Assembly (NCBI GenBank): GCA_965279135.1 | Contig: OZ257133.1 | Span: 3,224,001-3,288,000, forward strand | DNA: 64,000 nt | Reading direction: 5' to 3' | DNA from: Croceimicrobium sp965279135 | Lineage (GTDB): Bacteria; Bacteroidota; Bacteroidia; Flavobacteriales; Schleiferiaceae | Shown here: positions 26,650-35,925 of the stretch, one piece after another | Position numbering within the stretch: position 1 is the first letter of the stretch | Layout: every line of letters starts with the position of its first letter | Notes under the pieces: model-generated | What the model was told of the DNA's origin: nothing | The model's database searches: none | What the model saw: the letters and a program-made list of their open reading frames with translations, nothing else | Position numbers and translations under genes: made by a program

Positions 26650-27969
26650 TTATTGCAGCAGGACTCCCGCCACTCTTTGTAATTCAATTTCTGAGAGCTT
26701 CACTCGATAGCGCAAATCATTAACGGCTGCTCTAGCATTGATATAGTTTAGCTGAGCTTCCCGCAGTTGTAAATTGGTGATGTTCCCTAATGCATAAGCC
26801 TCCTGACTGCGTTGGTAGTTCAATTTGGCTACTTCCAGATTCCTTAACTCTACGCCAAGAATCTTAACCGCATTTTCGCGATCCAACCAGGCATTTGAAA
26901 TATCAACTTTTACCTGTTGTCGTGCTTGTTCAAGACTCAGGTCGGATTGAAAGATTGCGATCCGCGCTACTTCCACCGCCGTCTGAGAGCGATAAGAACT
27001 GAATAGGTTCCACTGAGCATTGAGTCCGTAATTCCACCCCGTATTTTCCGTGAAGAGCAGGAAACCTCCTTCATTTTCCTGTCGGCTAAAATTGTAACCT
27101 CCACTAGCAGCGATTTCCGGCAAGCGATCGCTCCAGGCGATGTTTAGGTTCTTTCGATTGATATCACGGCTAATCTGAGCCTGTACCAATGCGGCATTGT
27201 TTTGTAAAGCTTCACTGTAAAGAGCCCCGAACTCCAGGTCTTGCCGGAATTCGATAATGGTATCTACGGAATAGCTTGTATCCGCGCTAAAATTTAAAAG
27301 ACGGTTTAGCTCCCTTTGACCTTTAATAAAGGAGTTTCGAATGTTCCAGTAGTTTACACTGTCTCTTCTTAGATCTACCAGAGCACTTAATGCTTCCAGC
27401 TTGGATTGAGCGCCTAATTCCTCCGCCGTCAAGGCTCTTTGATATCTGCGACCCGAAAGACGAATGGCCTCTTGCGCGATCGATAACTGTTCACTCTGCC
27501 TTGCCAGATCATAATAAGCGGCAAAAACCTGGAGTAAGGTATTTTCAATCGTAAAGCGCAGTTGCAATTCGCTTTGCTCTTTTTGCAGTTCCAACTTGCG
27601 TAGATTATTGATCCGACCCAGACCATCAAATAACAAGTATGAGGCCGTGATACCAGCACTATAGTTTTCGGAAACCGCATCATTAAATTCTCGAATAGGT
27701 GGTGGTCCGCCTAGGGTATCACTCCCCACTGCTACCTGCTGCAATACATCAGTTTGAGAATAGGTGTAGGCTGCATTGGCATTTACATTTGGTAGGAAAC
27801 CTGCCTGGCCCCAATTTTCCTGCTTATCGGCAATCTCGGCGCCCTTTTGCGCAATTCGGATATCCAGATTTTCCTCCAGAGCAATCTTAACGGCATCGCT
27901 TAGGCTTAAGCTGTTTTGGGCATTCAGTCCACCTGCGAAAAGTAGAATACAGAGGAATAGCCTATTCAT
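26650..27969 (-). CDS. TolC-family outer-membrane efflux protein
   Basis: A 439-aa OEP-type protein with signal peptide (…LFAGGLNAQ). Two internal alpha-helical repeats are visible: LSLSDAVKIALEENLDIRIAQ and the later EEARQQVKV…ILGVE segments with long heptad coils, as expected for the periplasmic tunnel. It forms the outer-membrane exit of the RND pump encoded by the two upstream genes. Its start overlaps the permease stop by 8 bp, which suggests translational coupling. Confidence 0.92.
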   Translation of the reverse strand: MNRLFLCILLFAGGLNAQNSLSLSDAVKIALEENLDIRIAQKGAEIADKQENWGQAGFLPNVNANAAYTYSQTDVLQQVAVGSDTLGGPPPIREFNDAVSENYSAGITASYLLFDGLGRINNLRKLELQKEQSELQLRFTIENTLLQVFAAYYDLARQSEQLSIAQEAIRLSGRRYQRALTAEELGAQSKLEALSALVDLRRDSVNYWNIRNSFIKGQRELNRLLNFSADTSYSVDTIIEFRQDLEFGALYSEALQNNAALVQAQISRDINRKNLNIAWSDRLPEIAASGGYNFSRQENEGGFLLFTENTGWNYGLNAQWNLFSSYRSQTAVEVARIAIFQSDLSLEQARQQVKVDISNAWLDRENAVKILGVELRNLEVAKLNYQRSQEAYALGNITNLQLREAQLNYINARAAVNDLRYRVKLSEIELQRVAGVLLQ

Positions 27970-30900
27970 AATTCGTGTTTTGTTCCATAATTGCAGGCTC
28001 TACCTCCTCATGACTTGGTTTAGTGCCGCGCCAAAACCAGAAGCCATAGACTTTGCTATGGTTGAGGTAACTCAATAAAACGGGTAGTAAAATCAAAGTG
28101 AGGAAGGTGGCCATCAAAATGCCATAGGCCAGGGAAATGGCCATAGGAATCAGGAATTGAGCCTGTACGCTTTTTTCCAGGATTAATGGAGCCAAACCGG
28201 CAATAGTGGTTGCACTGGTGAGGAGAATCGCCCTAAAGCGAGAAAGCCCTGCCTGAAAAACAGCTTCGTGAAATGAAAGACCTTCCTTGAGGTAATTATT
28301 CATCTTACTCACCAATACCAGGCTATCATTTACAATTACACCGATGAGGGCGATAATACCTAAAAATGAAAAGATGCTTAGCGGAATACCGTGTAAGTAA
28401 TGTCCCCAGGCTACGCCAACCAAACTAAGCGGAATCAGGGTAAAGATTACCACTGCCTGGTAGAAACTGCGGAAGGTAAAGGTGATCACCAAAATGATTA
28501 GCACTAAAATAAGCGGACCGGCCTTTTGAGCACTCTTCATAGTCTTTTGAGCTTCGCGATTTTGCCCTTCAAAGAGATAGGATACACTTGGGTAATCAGC
28601 CACAATGGGCGGCAATAACTCATCTCGCACATAGGAAATCATATCCGGGGCTGATCCATTCGGGTCGGCCAGGTCGGCCTCTACTTTGATCTCTCGTTCG
28701 CCATTTAGGTGATAAATGGTTAGGGGACCTCTTTGAATATTGTAATCCGCTAATTCGCGAATGGGATAACGTCCGCCATTAGGGGCGCGGATGTACATCT
28801 CTTCGAGGTTATAAATGGAGCCTCGAGTATCTTCATCGTAGCGCACCCAGACCTTTACCTCATCTTCCTTTATCTGCAGTCTTTGCACTTCTAGTCCAAA
28901 AAAGCCCTGCCTTACTTGCTGCATCATTAGAGCGGGATTTAGTCCTAAGAGGTAAGCCTTATCCTTGAGCTTAAAATTCACCTCTCGCACTCCTTCGATG
29001 TCATTATCTACTACATCGCGTAATTCTGCTACTTGCGACATGACATCCTTTAGCCGGACTTTCACCGCTTCCAAATCTTCATAATTCTTACTCAGAAGGG
29101 AGACAGAAACTGGTTTTCCAAAGGCGCCTACCGTACCGAAGGTTAAATTTTCTGCTTCGTACATAGGTCCGGTGAGCTCTCTTAAAGCATTTACAACCAA
29201 GGTGGAGCTGATGACCCGTTCTTCACTATTGAGAAGGATTACATCCAAACTTCCCTCATTGCTTCTGGGTCCGGTACTCAACTCTACCATGCGTATTACG
29301 TCCTTCCCTCCGGGAATTTGCGGTCGTAAGCTGTCATTTACCTCTAAAGCCGCATTGCGAATTTGATCTAAGTAAGAAATGGTTACCTCTTCCCGGGTGC
29401 CGGCCGGCATTTTAAGGCTAACCGCGAAGTTATCTCTATCGATAAATGGGAAGTATGAAATTCGAATCAACTTTCCTTGCATCGCGCCAAGCGTAATTAA
29501 AAAAGTAGCCAGGGCAATACTGAAAGTGAGGAACTTGTATTTGAGCGCAAAATCGAGCGCGGGTCGATAGAATCCTTCCCGCATTCGTTTCAGAAATGCT
29601 TCCAGTTTCCTTTCCAGGATATTCTTTTTGTAGGCTAAACTCAGAGCTTTGGAATGACCAATATGGGAGGGCAGAATGATTAAAGCCTCTATCAGTGAAA
29701 CCGCCAGGGTTGCGATTACGATAAAAGACATCTCTGAAAAGAAATCTCCCGCACGACCATCAATGTAGAAGAAGGTTGAAAAAGCGATTATGGTCGTAAG
29801 TACCGCCGAAATAACTGCGGGTAATACTTCCAGAGTTCCATCAACTGCTGAACGAATTCGATTCTTTCCTTTCTCATAGTGATGATAGATGTTTTCACTC
29901 ACCACAATCCCATCATCCACCAGGATTCCCACCACTACAATCATCCCAAAGAGAGAGATCACATTAATGGTCACTCCAAAATAGGTAGCCAGTATAAACA
30001 TCCCGAAAAAGGAGATTGGAAGACCGGCAGCAACCCAAAAGGCTACGCGAAAATTGAGGAAGAGACTCAGTAGTATTAAAACCAGAAATACTCCGATCAA
30101 ACCATTCTCAATAAGCAGTGCCTTACGTTGGGAAAGTAGATCAGCACGATTGTTAACTACGGTCGCCTCCAATATATCCTGTTGCTCATTGTATTCAGCG
30201 ACGAAGGTTTTTACATCTTCGGCGGTAGTGAGAATATCTTCGCTATCGGTATTGTTAATAAGGACTTTGACCGCTGGTTCTCCATTTAAGGCAACGGTAG
30301 CAGGCGCATCACTAAACTGTTTTTTCACATCAGCGATGTCGGCTAAAATTACTTTGGCTCCTTGGGGAGTAGCTTTGATCACAACGGAAAGTAGATCCTC
30401 AGCATCATAAGATTTATAGCGGGCCCGAATGAGTAATTCTTCCGTTTCCGTTTCAATTTTACCTCCAGTAATATCAAGATTACTTGCGGCAACCGCTTGA
30501 GCCACTTCTTCGAAACTCAAGCCATAGGCGCGCATCCGATTTTGGTTTACAGCGATTTCGATTTCTTCTTCAGGTAGTCCTAGTAATTCGACTTTTGAAA
30601 TTCCATCTATTTGTCGAAGTTCATCTTCCACTTCTCTAGCCGCACTTTTTAATGCACTTAGGCTCAGGTTTTCACCTTGAATGGCAAAGGTGATACTAAG
30701 GGTAAGATTCTCGCGTAAGAAGACCGTTACCGGTTCCATTCCGCTGGGGAAGGAGGATATCTGGTTTACGGCATTTTCTACATCATCTAAAACCTCTTCA
30801 CTATCTGCATTTCGCAAAACCTCTACCGTAATAGCAGCAACATTCTCACTGCTACTGGATGTATAGCGATCCACTCCCGAAACCCCTTTCAGGTTTTCCT

Positions 30901-31105
30901 CGATCTTGTTGATCACACCTTCCTCCATTTCCTCTGGTGAGGCTCCCGGATAAATAGCATTAATTACGATGAACCGTTCCGGAAAGAGCGGGAAAAAGGT
31001 GGAGTTTAAACTGCCCCAGGCGACCGCCCCATAGATTAGAGCGGCAATCATCATCACATTTACCGTTACCGGATATTTGATGAAAAACTCGAGAAATCGT
31101 TTCAC
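27962..31105 (-). CDS. HAE1-like RND efflux transporter permease
   Basis: A 1047-aa proton-driven inner-membrane pump with 12 predicted TM segments and two large periplasmic loops. TM4 has the twin acidic pair (GILVDDGIVVSENI), marking proton relay. The N-terminus FLEFFIKYPVTVNVMM and the YPGASPEEME motif are typical of the RND permeases without a dedicated ligand class. The pump runs with the adaptor (4-bp overlap at the start) and the TolC protein (8-bp overlap at the stop). Export of hydrophobic compounds or lipid-like material is likely; substrate unknown. Confidence 0.93.
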   Translation of the reverse strand: MKRFLEFFIKYPVTVNVMMIAALIYGAVAWGSLNSTFFPLFPERFIVINAIYPGASPEEMEEGVINKIEENLKGVSGVDRYTSSSSENVAAITVEVLRNADSEEVLDDVENAVNQISSFPSGMEPVTVFLRENLTLSITFAIQGENLSLSALKSAAREVEDELRQIDGISKVELLGLPEEEIEIAVNQNRMRAYGLSFEEVAQAVAASNLDITGGKIETETEELLIRARYKSYDAEDLLSVVIKATPQGAKVILADIADVKKQFSDAPATVALNGEPAVKVLINNTDSEDILTTAEDVKTFVAEYNEQQDILEATVVNNRADLLSQRKALLIENGLIGVFLVLILLSLFLNFRVAFWVAAGLPISFFGMFILATYFGVTINVISLFGMIVVVGILVDDGIVVSENIYHHYEKGKNRIRSAVDGTLEVLPAVISAVLTTIIAFSTFFYIDGRAGDFFSEMSFIVIATLAVSLIEALIILPSHIGHSKALSLAYKKNILERKLEAFLKRMREGFYRPALDFALKYKFLTFSIALATFLITLGAMQGKLIRISYFPFIDRDNFAVSLKMPAGTREEVTISYLDQIRNAALEVNDSLRPQIPGGKDVIRMVELSTGPRSNEGSLDVILLNSEERVISSTLVVNALRELTGPMYEAENLTFGTVGAFGKPVSVSLLSKNYEDLEAVKVRLKDVMSQVAELRDVVDNDIEGVREVNFKLKDKAYLLGLNPALMMQQVRQGFFGLEVQRLQIKEDEVKVWVRYDEDTRGSIYNLEEMYIRAPNGGRYPIRELADYNIQRGPLTIYHLNGEREIKVEADLADPNGSAPDMISYVRDELLPPIVADYPSVSYLFEGQNREAQKTMKSAQKAGPLILVLIILVITFTFRSFYQAVVIFTLIPLSLVGVAWGHYLHGIPLSIFSFLGIIALIGVIVNDSLVLVSKMNNYLKEGLSFHEAVFQAGLSRFRAILLTSATTIAGLAPLILEKSVQAQFLIPMAISLAYGILMATFLTLILLPVLLSYLNHSKVYGFWFWRGTKPSHEEVEPAIMEQNTNYE

Positions 31106-32223
31106 TTCACTACAGCTTTAGCGAGACGAATGCTCATACCGGGATAAGCGCCGGTTACTTTCCGAGCCGGAATACGTAGACTTTCCTGAGGAGCGGAGAT
31201 GATTACTCGCTCCGGATCGCGGTGAAGAATCTCCACTTCTTGCAGAACCAGGGTACTATCCTGAATACGAAAGAGATGTTTTTCATCAATCAACAACTTG
31301 CGATCAATTTCCATAGCCGCTGACAGTAACTTCCCTCGTAACTCACCCTTGAGGTATTCCCCATCTTTTACAGATTGTGAATTGAGCTGAATGAAGATTT
31401 GTAAACTTTGAGTGGCTGGATCTACCTTTTCGTTTTTTCGATAAACTAAGCCGGCAAAGTTTCGCTCAGAACCACTGCTTTTTAAAAGTACACTATCACC
31501 AACCGAAACCATTTCGGCTATTTCCGGTGAAATACTGCTTACCATTTCAAAGCTACCACCTCCGATAAATTCTCCTAAAACCTGGCCTGGTCTTACCAAT
31601 TGACCACTTTCAACCAAAGCGGCTGTAACGGTCCCATCAAAAGGTGCACGAATTTCAAATTTGCTCAGTCTAATCTCACTGGCTTTGGCATTTTGAAAGC
31701 TGCTATACAGTGACCTGCCGCTTAAAAAAAGCTTGAGTTTTTCATCCTTCTCATTCGGTGGCGCGATTAGTCCATCGGAAGAATTCAACTTTTGTAGGAA
31801 TTGATAGTAACTGGAGTAGCGGGCGGGAAAATCCAGTTTTAGATCAGGAAGTATTTGCGCTACCAAACTGAGGTAATTACTTCTGGCACTCTGATAAGCA
31901 CTTTTAGCTTCAGCATTATCTAAGCTTAGGAGCACATCTCCCTTGCGGTATTTCTTACCCTCTTTAAAGGAAGCCGATTCAGTGCCGATAATTCCACTTA
32001 CTTCTGAATAAAGCTCAATTTTTTCTGTTGCTTGTACGGGTCCGTCAATCGGAACACGAATGGCTACGCTCCCCGCTTTGAGGTCGCGGTATTCAACTAG
32101 CTTTTTTTGACTGCGATTTACGGGAGTTTTTTTCTCTCCTGAAGCAGCGAGATAGTTTTTCAGTAAAACCGCTAGAACCAAGATGGCTGCTCCGCCCACG
32201 ATGGCCCATTGTCTTCTTTTCAT
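31102..32223 (-). CDS. RND periplasmic adaptor (membrane fusion protein)
   Basis: The start is set at ATG 32223 (MKRRQWAIVGGAAIL…), which gives a single N-terminal TM/anchor; ten more codons are open upstream. The 373-aa protein has a barrel-sandwich (biotinyl-lipoyl-like) fold with a short hairpin: VDGPVQ…EKIELYSEVSG and the returning FEIRAPFDGTVTAALVESGQLV, followed by a beta-barrel domain. It bridges the permease and the TolC protein. First gene of the efflux operon. Confidence 0.9.
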   Translation of the reverse strand: MKRRQWAIVGGAAILVLAVLLKNYLAASGEKKTPVNRSQKKLVEYRDLKAGSVAIRVPIDGPVQATEKIELYSEVSGIIGTESASFKEGKKYRKGDVLLSLDNAEAKSAYQSARSNYLSLVAQILPDLKLDFPARYSSYYQFLQKLNSSDGLIAPPNEKDEKLKLFLSGRSLYSSFQNAKASEIRLSKFEIRAPFDGTVTAALVESGQLVRPGQVLGEFIGGGSFEMVSSISPEIAEMVSVGDSVLLKSSGSERNFAGLVYRKNEKVDPATQSLQIFIQLNSQSVKDGEYLKGELRGKLLSAAMEIDRKLLIDEKHLFRIQDSTLVLQEVEILHRDPERVIISAPQESLRIPARKVTGAYPGMSIRLAKAVVK

Positions 32224-32288
32224 GAAGTAGGAAATTGATGCAAAGTAAACCAAAAAGAAGGCAGGAGGTTCTTAAGACAAGTTTAGGA

Positions 32289-32317
32289 TTGGCGGATAAA
32301 TAGAAGCACTACCTTTG
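32289..32317 (+). promoter_or_regulatory. Canonical Bacteroidota promoter in front of the ABC exporter gene
   Basis: TTG (32289-32291), 18-bp spacer, TACCTTTG (32310-32317), a perfect match to the TTG-N17-23-TANNTTTG type. The ATG lies at 32323, so transcription should start at or within a few bases of the start codon, giving a nearly leaderless mRNA. Confidence 0.7.
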
Positions 32318-32322
32318 CCCCG

Positions 32323-34143
32323 ATGAAAGCATTTTGGCGCATTGTACGCTACGCTTATCCTTATAAGGGAACAGTGATTCTCAGCGTATTAGCGAATCTC
32401 CTAGCCACAGTTTTTTCTTTGGCCAGTATCGGATTAGTGATTCCGGTATTGCAAATCATTTTCGACAACACCAAAGCTCCCGAGCTAGCCCCGGTATTTG
32501 ATGGTGATATATTGGCTTATGCCGAATCTTTTTTGGCCTACGAAATAGGGCATCGCATGGAAGCAACCGGTCAGCAGGAAGCCTTAATGTATGTGTGTTT
32601 CCTAGTGGTTATCGCCTTCTTCCTCAAGAATATCTTCCGCTATTTTGCCCTCTATCTTCTGGCCCCAATGCGGAATGGAATTACTCGCGATATTCGTTTA
32701 GACTTGCATAACAAGCTTTTGGCCCTACCGGTAGGATATTTTACTGAACAGCGCAAAGGGGATATCATTTCCCGGATGACGGCCGATCTTAAAGAAATTG
32801 AAAACGGTGTACTGGCTACCATTGAGATGTTCTTTAGGGAACCGTTTATCATTATCGGGTCCTTAGCGGTATTAGTTTGGATGAGTCCCCAGCTTACACT
32901 CTTCGTTTTTATTCTGTTGCCCCTGGTATCGCTCCTTATTACACGCATTGGTAAGAGTCTGAAACGCGCCAGTACCCGTGCTCAGGAATCCATGGGGGAT
33001 ATTCTTTCCCTAACCGAAGAAACGGTAAGTGGCTTAAAAGTGATCAAGGCCTTTACGGCTGAAGAGCAAAAGGCCAGCCTATTTAAACGAGCGGCTAATA
33101 CCTATTACAGTTTGATGAATAAGGTATTACGCCGGAATGATTTAGCCTCTCCCATATCAGAGTTTTTAGGAACGGGAGTGATGGCTATAATCATTTGGTA
33201 TGGAGGTGGTCAGGTATTGGCAGAGAATAGCTTTACCGCAGAGAAATTCATCGCTTATCTCCTACTTTTTTATCAAATCATACCACCAAGCAAAAGCTTG
33301 TCGCAGGCCAGTTATAAAATTCAGCGTGGTAATGCTTCTGCCGAAAGGGTCCTGGAATTGCTAGATGCAGAAAATCCAATTCAGGATGGACCGGATGCCA
33401 GGGATTTAAAGGAATTTAAGGATTCCATTGTCTTTGATAAAGTTTGTTTCTCCTATCAGGAAAAGCAGGTCTTAAATGAGATAGATCTTAAGATTGAGAA
33501 AGGCAAAACCTTCGCCTTGGTTGGCCAAAGTGGAGGAGGTAAAACAACTCTTACCAATCTGGTACCGCGCTTTTATGATATCACGAAAGGTAGCCTTACA
33601 ATCGATGGATTGCCTATTCAGGATATCAAGCTCAAAGATTTGCGCTCGCATTTAGGTATCGTTACCCAAGAGACGCTACTATTCAATGAGACGGTCGCTT
33701 ACAATATTGCTTTGGGTAAACCAAATGCCACTAAGGAGGAGATCATTGCCGCGGCCAAAATTGCCAATGCGCATGAGTTTATTGAAAAACTTCCGCAGGG
33801 TTATGATACTAATATTGGCGATGCCGGAGGAAAGCTGAGCGGAGGGCAAAAACAGCGATTAAGTATTGCCCGGGCCGTGCTTAAGAACCCCCCAATTCTT
33901 ATCTTAGATGAAGCAACTTCCGCCCTGGATACAGAGTCGGAAAAGCTGGTGCAGGATGCATTGTATCGCTTGATGGAAAACCGTACTTCATTGGTAATTG
34001 CGCACCGACTAAGTACTATTCAGCATGCCGATGAAATTGTAGTGATTAATGAAGGAAAGATAGTGGAGCGAGGCAGTCATCAGGAACTATTGGATCGACA
34101 GGGCATGTACCGCAAGCTAGTGGAAATGCAAAGTTTTGCTTAA
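32323..34143 (+). CDS. MsbA-like ABC exporter (fused permease and ATPase)
   Basis: A 606-aa half-transporter. Six TM helices occupy about residues 15-320. The nucleotide-binding domain has Walker A GQSGGGKT (401-408), signature LSGGQKQ, Walker B ILILDEATSALD and the H-loop IAHRLST. The domain order and length match MsbA/lipid A-core flippases and other type IV ABC exporters. It is the first gene of a run with mce and a small membrane protein. Lipid A export is the likeliest role but drug export cannot be excluded. Confidence 0.88.
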   Translation: MKAFWRIVRYAYPYKGTVILSVLANLLATVFSLASIGLVIPVLQIIFDNTKAPELAPVFDGDILAYAESFLAYEIGHRMEATGQQEALMYVCFLVVIAFFLKNIFRYFALYLLAPMRNGITRDIRLDLHNKLLALPVGYFTEQRKGDIISRMTADLKEIENGVLATIEMFFREPFIIIGSLAVLVWMSPQLTLFVFILLPLVSLLITRIGKSLKRASTRAQESMGDILSLTEETVSGLKVIKAFTAEEQKASLFKRAANTYYSLMNKVLRRNDLASPISEFLGTGVMAIIIWYGGGQVLAENSFTAEKFIAYLLLFYQIIPPSKSLSQASYKIQRGNASAERVLELLDAENPIQDGPDARDLKEFKDSIVFDKVCFSYQEKQVLNEIDLKIEKGKTFALVGQSGGGKTTLTNLVPRFYDITKGSLTIDGLPIQDIKLKDLRSHLGIVTQETLLFNETVAYNIALGKPNATKEEIIAAAKIANAHEFIEKLPQGYDTNIGDAGGKLSGGQKQRLSIARAVLKNPPILILDEATSALDTESEKLVQDALYRLMENRTSLVIAHRLSTIQHADEIVVINEGKIVERGSHQELLDRQGMYRKLVEMQSFA

Positions 34144-34161
34144 ACCAAACCTATATACATC

Positions 34162-34566
34162 ATGCGTAAAATTGAGCACATCGGCATTGCCGTAAAGAGC
34201 ATTAAAGAAGCCAATGAGACCTATGCTAAGCTCTTTGGCAAGGAATCCTACAAGCAGGAAGGCGTGGAGAGTGAAGGGGTAATCACTTCATTTTTCGAAG
34301 TAGGTCCAAATAAGATTGAGCTTTTAGAAGGCACTAATGAGAACAGCCCTATTTCCAAGTTCATTGCCAAACGCGGAGAAGGTATTCATCATATTGCTTT
34401 CGACGTGGAGGATATTGAGGCAGAAATCGAGAGACTTAAAGGGGAGGGTTTTGTGCTCTTGAACGAGCAACCCAAATTTGGGGCGGATAATAAGCTTGTT
34501 GCCTTTTTACATCCCAAGAGCAGTCATGGGGTATTAGTAGAGCTTTGTCAGGAGCGAAAAGATTAA
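34162..34566 (+). CDS. mce: Methylmalonyl-CoA epimerase
   Basis: A 134-aa vicinal-oxygen-chelate enzyme: MRKIEHIGIAVKS with the first metal His, then FFEVGPNKIELLEG, GEGIHHIAFDV with the second His and HPKSSHGVLVELCQ with the last Glu ligand. It interconverts (S)- and (R)-methylmalonyl-CoA for the mutase pathway. Length and all four metal positions match the family. Confidence 0.93.
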   Translation: MRKIEHIGIAVKSIKEANETYAKLFGKESYKQEGVESEGVITSFFEVGPNKIELLEGTNENSPISKFIAKRGEGIHHIAFDVEDIEAEIERLKGEGFVLLNEQPKFGADNKLVAFLHPKSSHGVLVELCQERKD

Positions 34567-34790
34567 TGTCTGATTCCAATAAACAGAAAACTCCGATTCC
34601 CTGGCTTATTGCCGGAGCAGCAGTTTTATTGATGTTTTACCTTAGTTATCAATGGGATCGAAGCTTGCATATGCAGTACCAACTCGATTTATTGATTCGT
34701 GAACAGGATAGTATTATCGAGGCACAGGAACTAAAAATTCAGGAATTAGAACTGTTGAAGCGAGGTTCTGATTCTACAACCAGCAATTAA
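34566..34790 (+). CDS. Small single-pass membrane protein with coiled coil
   Basis: ATG 34566 overlaps the last base of the mce stop; seven codons are open upstream. The 74-aa product has one TM segment (TPIPWLIAGAAVLLMFYLSY) followed by a charged coiled coil (LLIREQDSIIEAQELKIQEL). Probably cotranscribed with mce. Function unknown; division- or septum-type short coiled-coil proteins have this layout, but I do not claim that role. Confidence 0.65.
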   Translation: MSDSNKQKTPIPWLIAGAAVLLMFYLSYQWDRSLHMQYQLDLLIREQDSIIEAQELKIQELELLKRGSDSTTSN

Positions 34791-34808
34791 GCCTCATTTT
34801 TTAAACAT

Positions 34809-35426
34809 TTACTGGAGCTCTTTAAGCAATTTGGGTAAGTCTTCCAGGGATCCGGTTTCCGGATTAAATAGTAGAGTTTCGATGCCAAGTTCTTGAGCGG
34901 CCTCTACATTCTCTTCCCGATCGTCGATAAAAAAGCAATCTTCTGCTTTGAGCTTATGTTTCTTAAGTACTTGTTGGAAGAAGCTAGCTTCCGGTTTTCG
35001 ACTCCCCATTTCGTGGCTGTAGTGGATGCCTTTGAATAAGGAGGTGAATTGGCGGTATTGGAAAGGCCCACAAGTGTCCTTGATTTTTTGGATGTGCATA
35101 GCATTGGTGTTGCTAAGCAAGTAAAGGTTGTAGTGGCGGCTCAGTCTTTTTAGAAGACGAAGGGTATCATTTGGAATAGGAGCGTAGCACATGGCATTCC
35201 AGGCGGCAGCCAGATCTTTTTTGAAGATGTTTTTGCGAAAGAAGAAAGATTGGATGCTTTCGAGGAACTGATCCGTAGACAAATCTCCTCTTTCCAATTT
35301 CTCAAACAGTTCGCTTTGATCTCCCAATTCAGGAAAAGCGCCGAGTTTCTCGAATGCGGTATAACTCAAACTTTGGTCGATAGGGATAATCACAACCCCG
35401 AAATCAAAGAGTAGGTGCTTCGGCAT
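34809..35426 (-). CDS. HAD-superfamily phosphatase
   Basis: A 205-aa HAD subfamily IA enzyme. Motif I is FDFGVVII with nucleophile D8; the usual second Asp is Gly, as in YihX-type phosphatases. Motif II is YLLSNTNAMH and motif IV is FFIDDREENVEAAQELG. The Ser/Thr-Asn loop, conserved Lys (SRKPEASFF) and cap between about 18 and 90 are present. It likely dephosphorylates a small sugar phosphate or nucleotide. Single gene, convergent with the membrane protein gene. Confidence 0.85.
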   Translation of the reverse strand: MPKHLLFDFGVVIIPIDQSLSYTAFEKLGAFPELGDQSELFEKLERGDLSTDQFLESIQSFFFRKNIFKKDLAAAWNAMCYAPIPNDTLRLLKRLSRHYNLYLLSNTNAMHIQKIKDTCGPFQYRQFTSLFKGIHYSHEMGSRKPEASFFQQVLKKHKLKAEDCFFIDDREENVEAAQELGIETLLFNPETGSLEDLPKLLKELQ

Positions 35427-35762
35427 GATCTGGTATTAGATCACAAAAGAAGCAAATAAGTGCATTTCACCGACCGATAAACGCCAAATATCTTAAAAGT
35501 TAATTCATTGATATTCAATATAAAAGAATACAAAGCTTCCGTTTATCGAAGATTAACGACACTTAATCGAAAAAAACGGAGGGTTAAAAGGCGTGTCCTG
35601 AAACATACAAAACGATCTACACCTCCTCCATCAAAATCTCACTTTTGACCCTCACTTTCATCCTTTATACGAATCTTCTTTACCAACTACCATTTACTAT
35701 CTATCAACTACTATCTTCTAACCACAAACTCCCATTTAATCCTTAGCTTTGCAGCCCATTTC
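35427..35762. other. Intergenic region, low-complexity sequence, no gene seen
   Basis: No ORF or structured RNA was recognised. The right half (about 35630-35750) is C/T- and A/T-biased with short repeats (ACTAC/CTATC-type). It lies between the HAD gene and the tRNA and so forms the border to the defence island. Confidence 0.5.
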
Positions 35763-35836
35763 GGGCCCATAGCTCAGTTGGTTAGAGTAGGTGACTCATA
35801 ATCACTTGGTCGCAGGTTCAAGCCCTGCTGGGCCCA
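35763..35836 (+). tRNA. tRNA with CAU anticodon (Met, or Ile2)
   Basis: A 74-nt cloverleaf: acceptor GGGCCCA (35763-35769) pairs with TGGGCCC (35829-35835), discriminator A; D-loop AGTTGGTTAGAG; anticodon stem GGTGA/TCACT with loop CTCATAA (anticodon CAT); T-arm with GGTTCAAG. CCA is not encoded. The anticodon stem and the CTTGGTCGC stretch look like tRNA-Ile2 (lysidine type) more than elongator tRNA-Met, but I cannot separate them for sure. It marks the left border of the defence island. Confidence 0.9.
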
Positions 35837-35840
35837 CTTG

Positions 35841-35885
35841 AAAGTCAGTAGGTTGCGTTGAAAGATGTGCTTACTGGCTTTTTTT
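35841..35885 (+). terminator. Terminator of the tRNA gene
   Basis: AAAGTCAGTA (35841-35850) pairs with TACTGGCTTT (35872-35881) with one T-G wobble and is followed by T-rich sequence. Confidence 0.8.
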
Positions 35886-35925
35886 GCGCATAGAATAATT
35901 CACGGATAACATATTATTTGCCCTT

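Noticed and set aside
30054..30410. 118-aa plus-strand ORF in the RND permease gene
   Set aside because: Opposite a conserved pump gene; Ser-rich shadow sequence.
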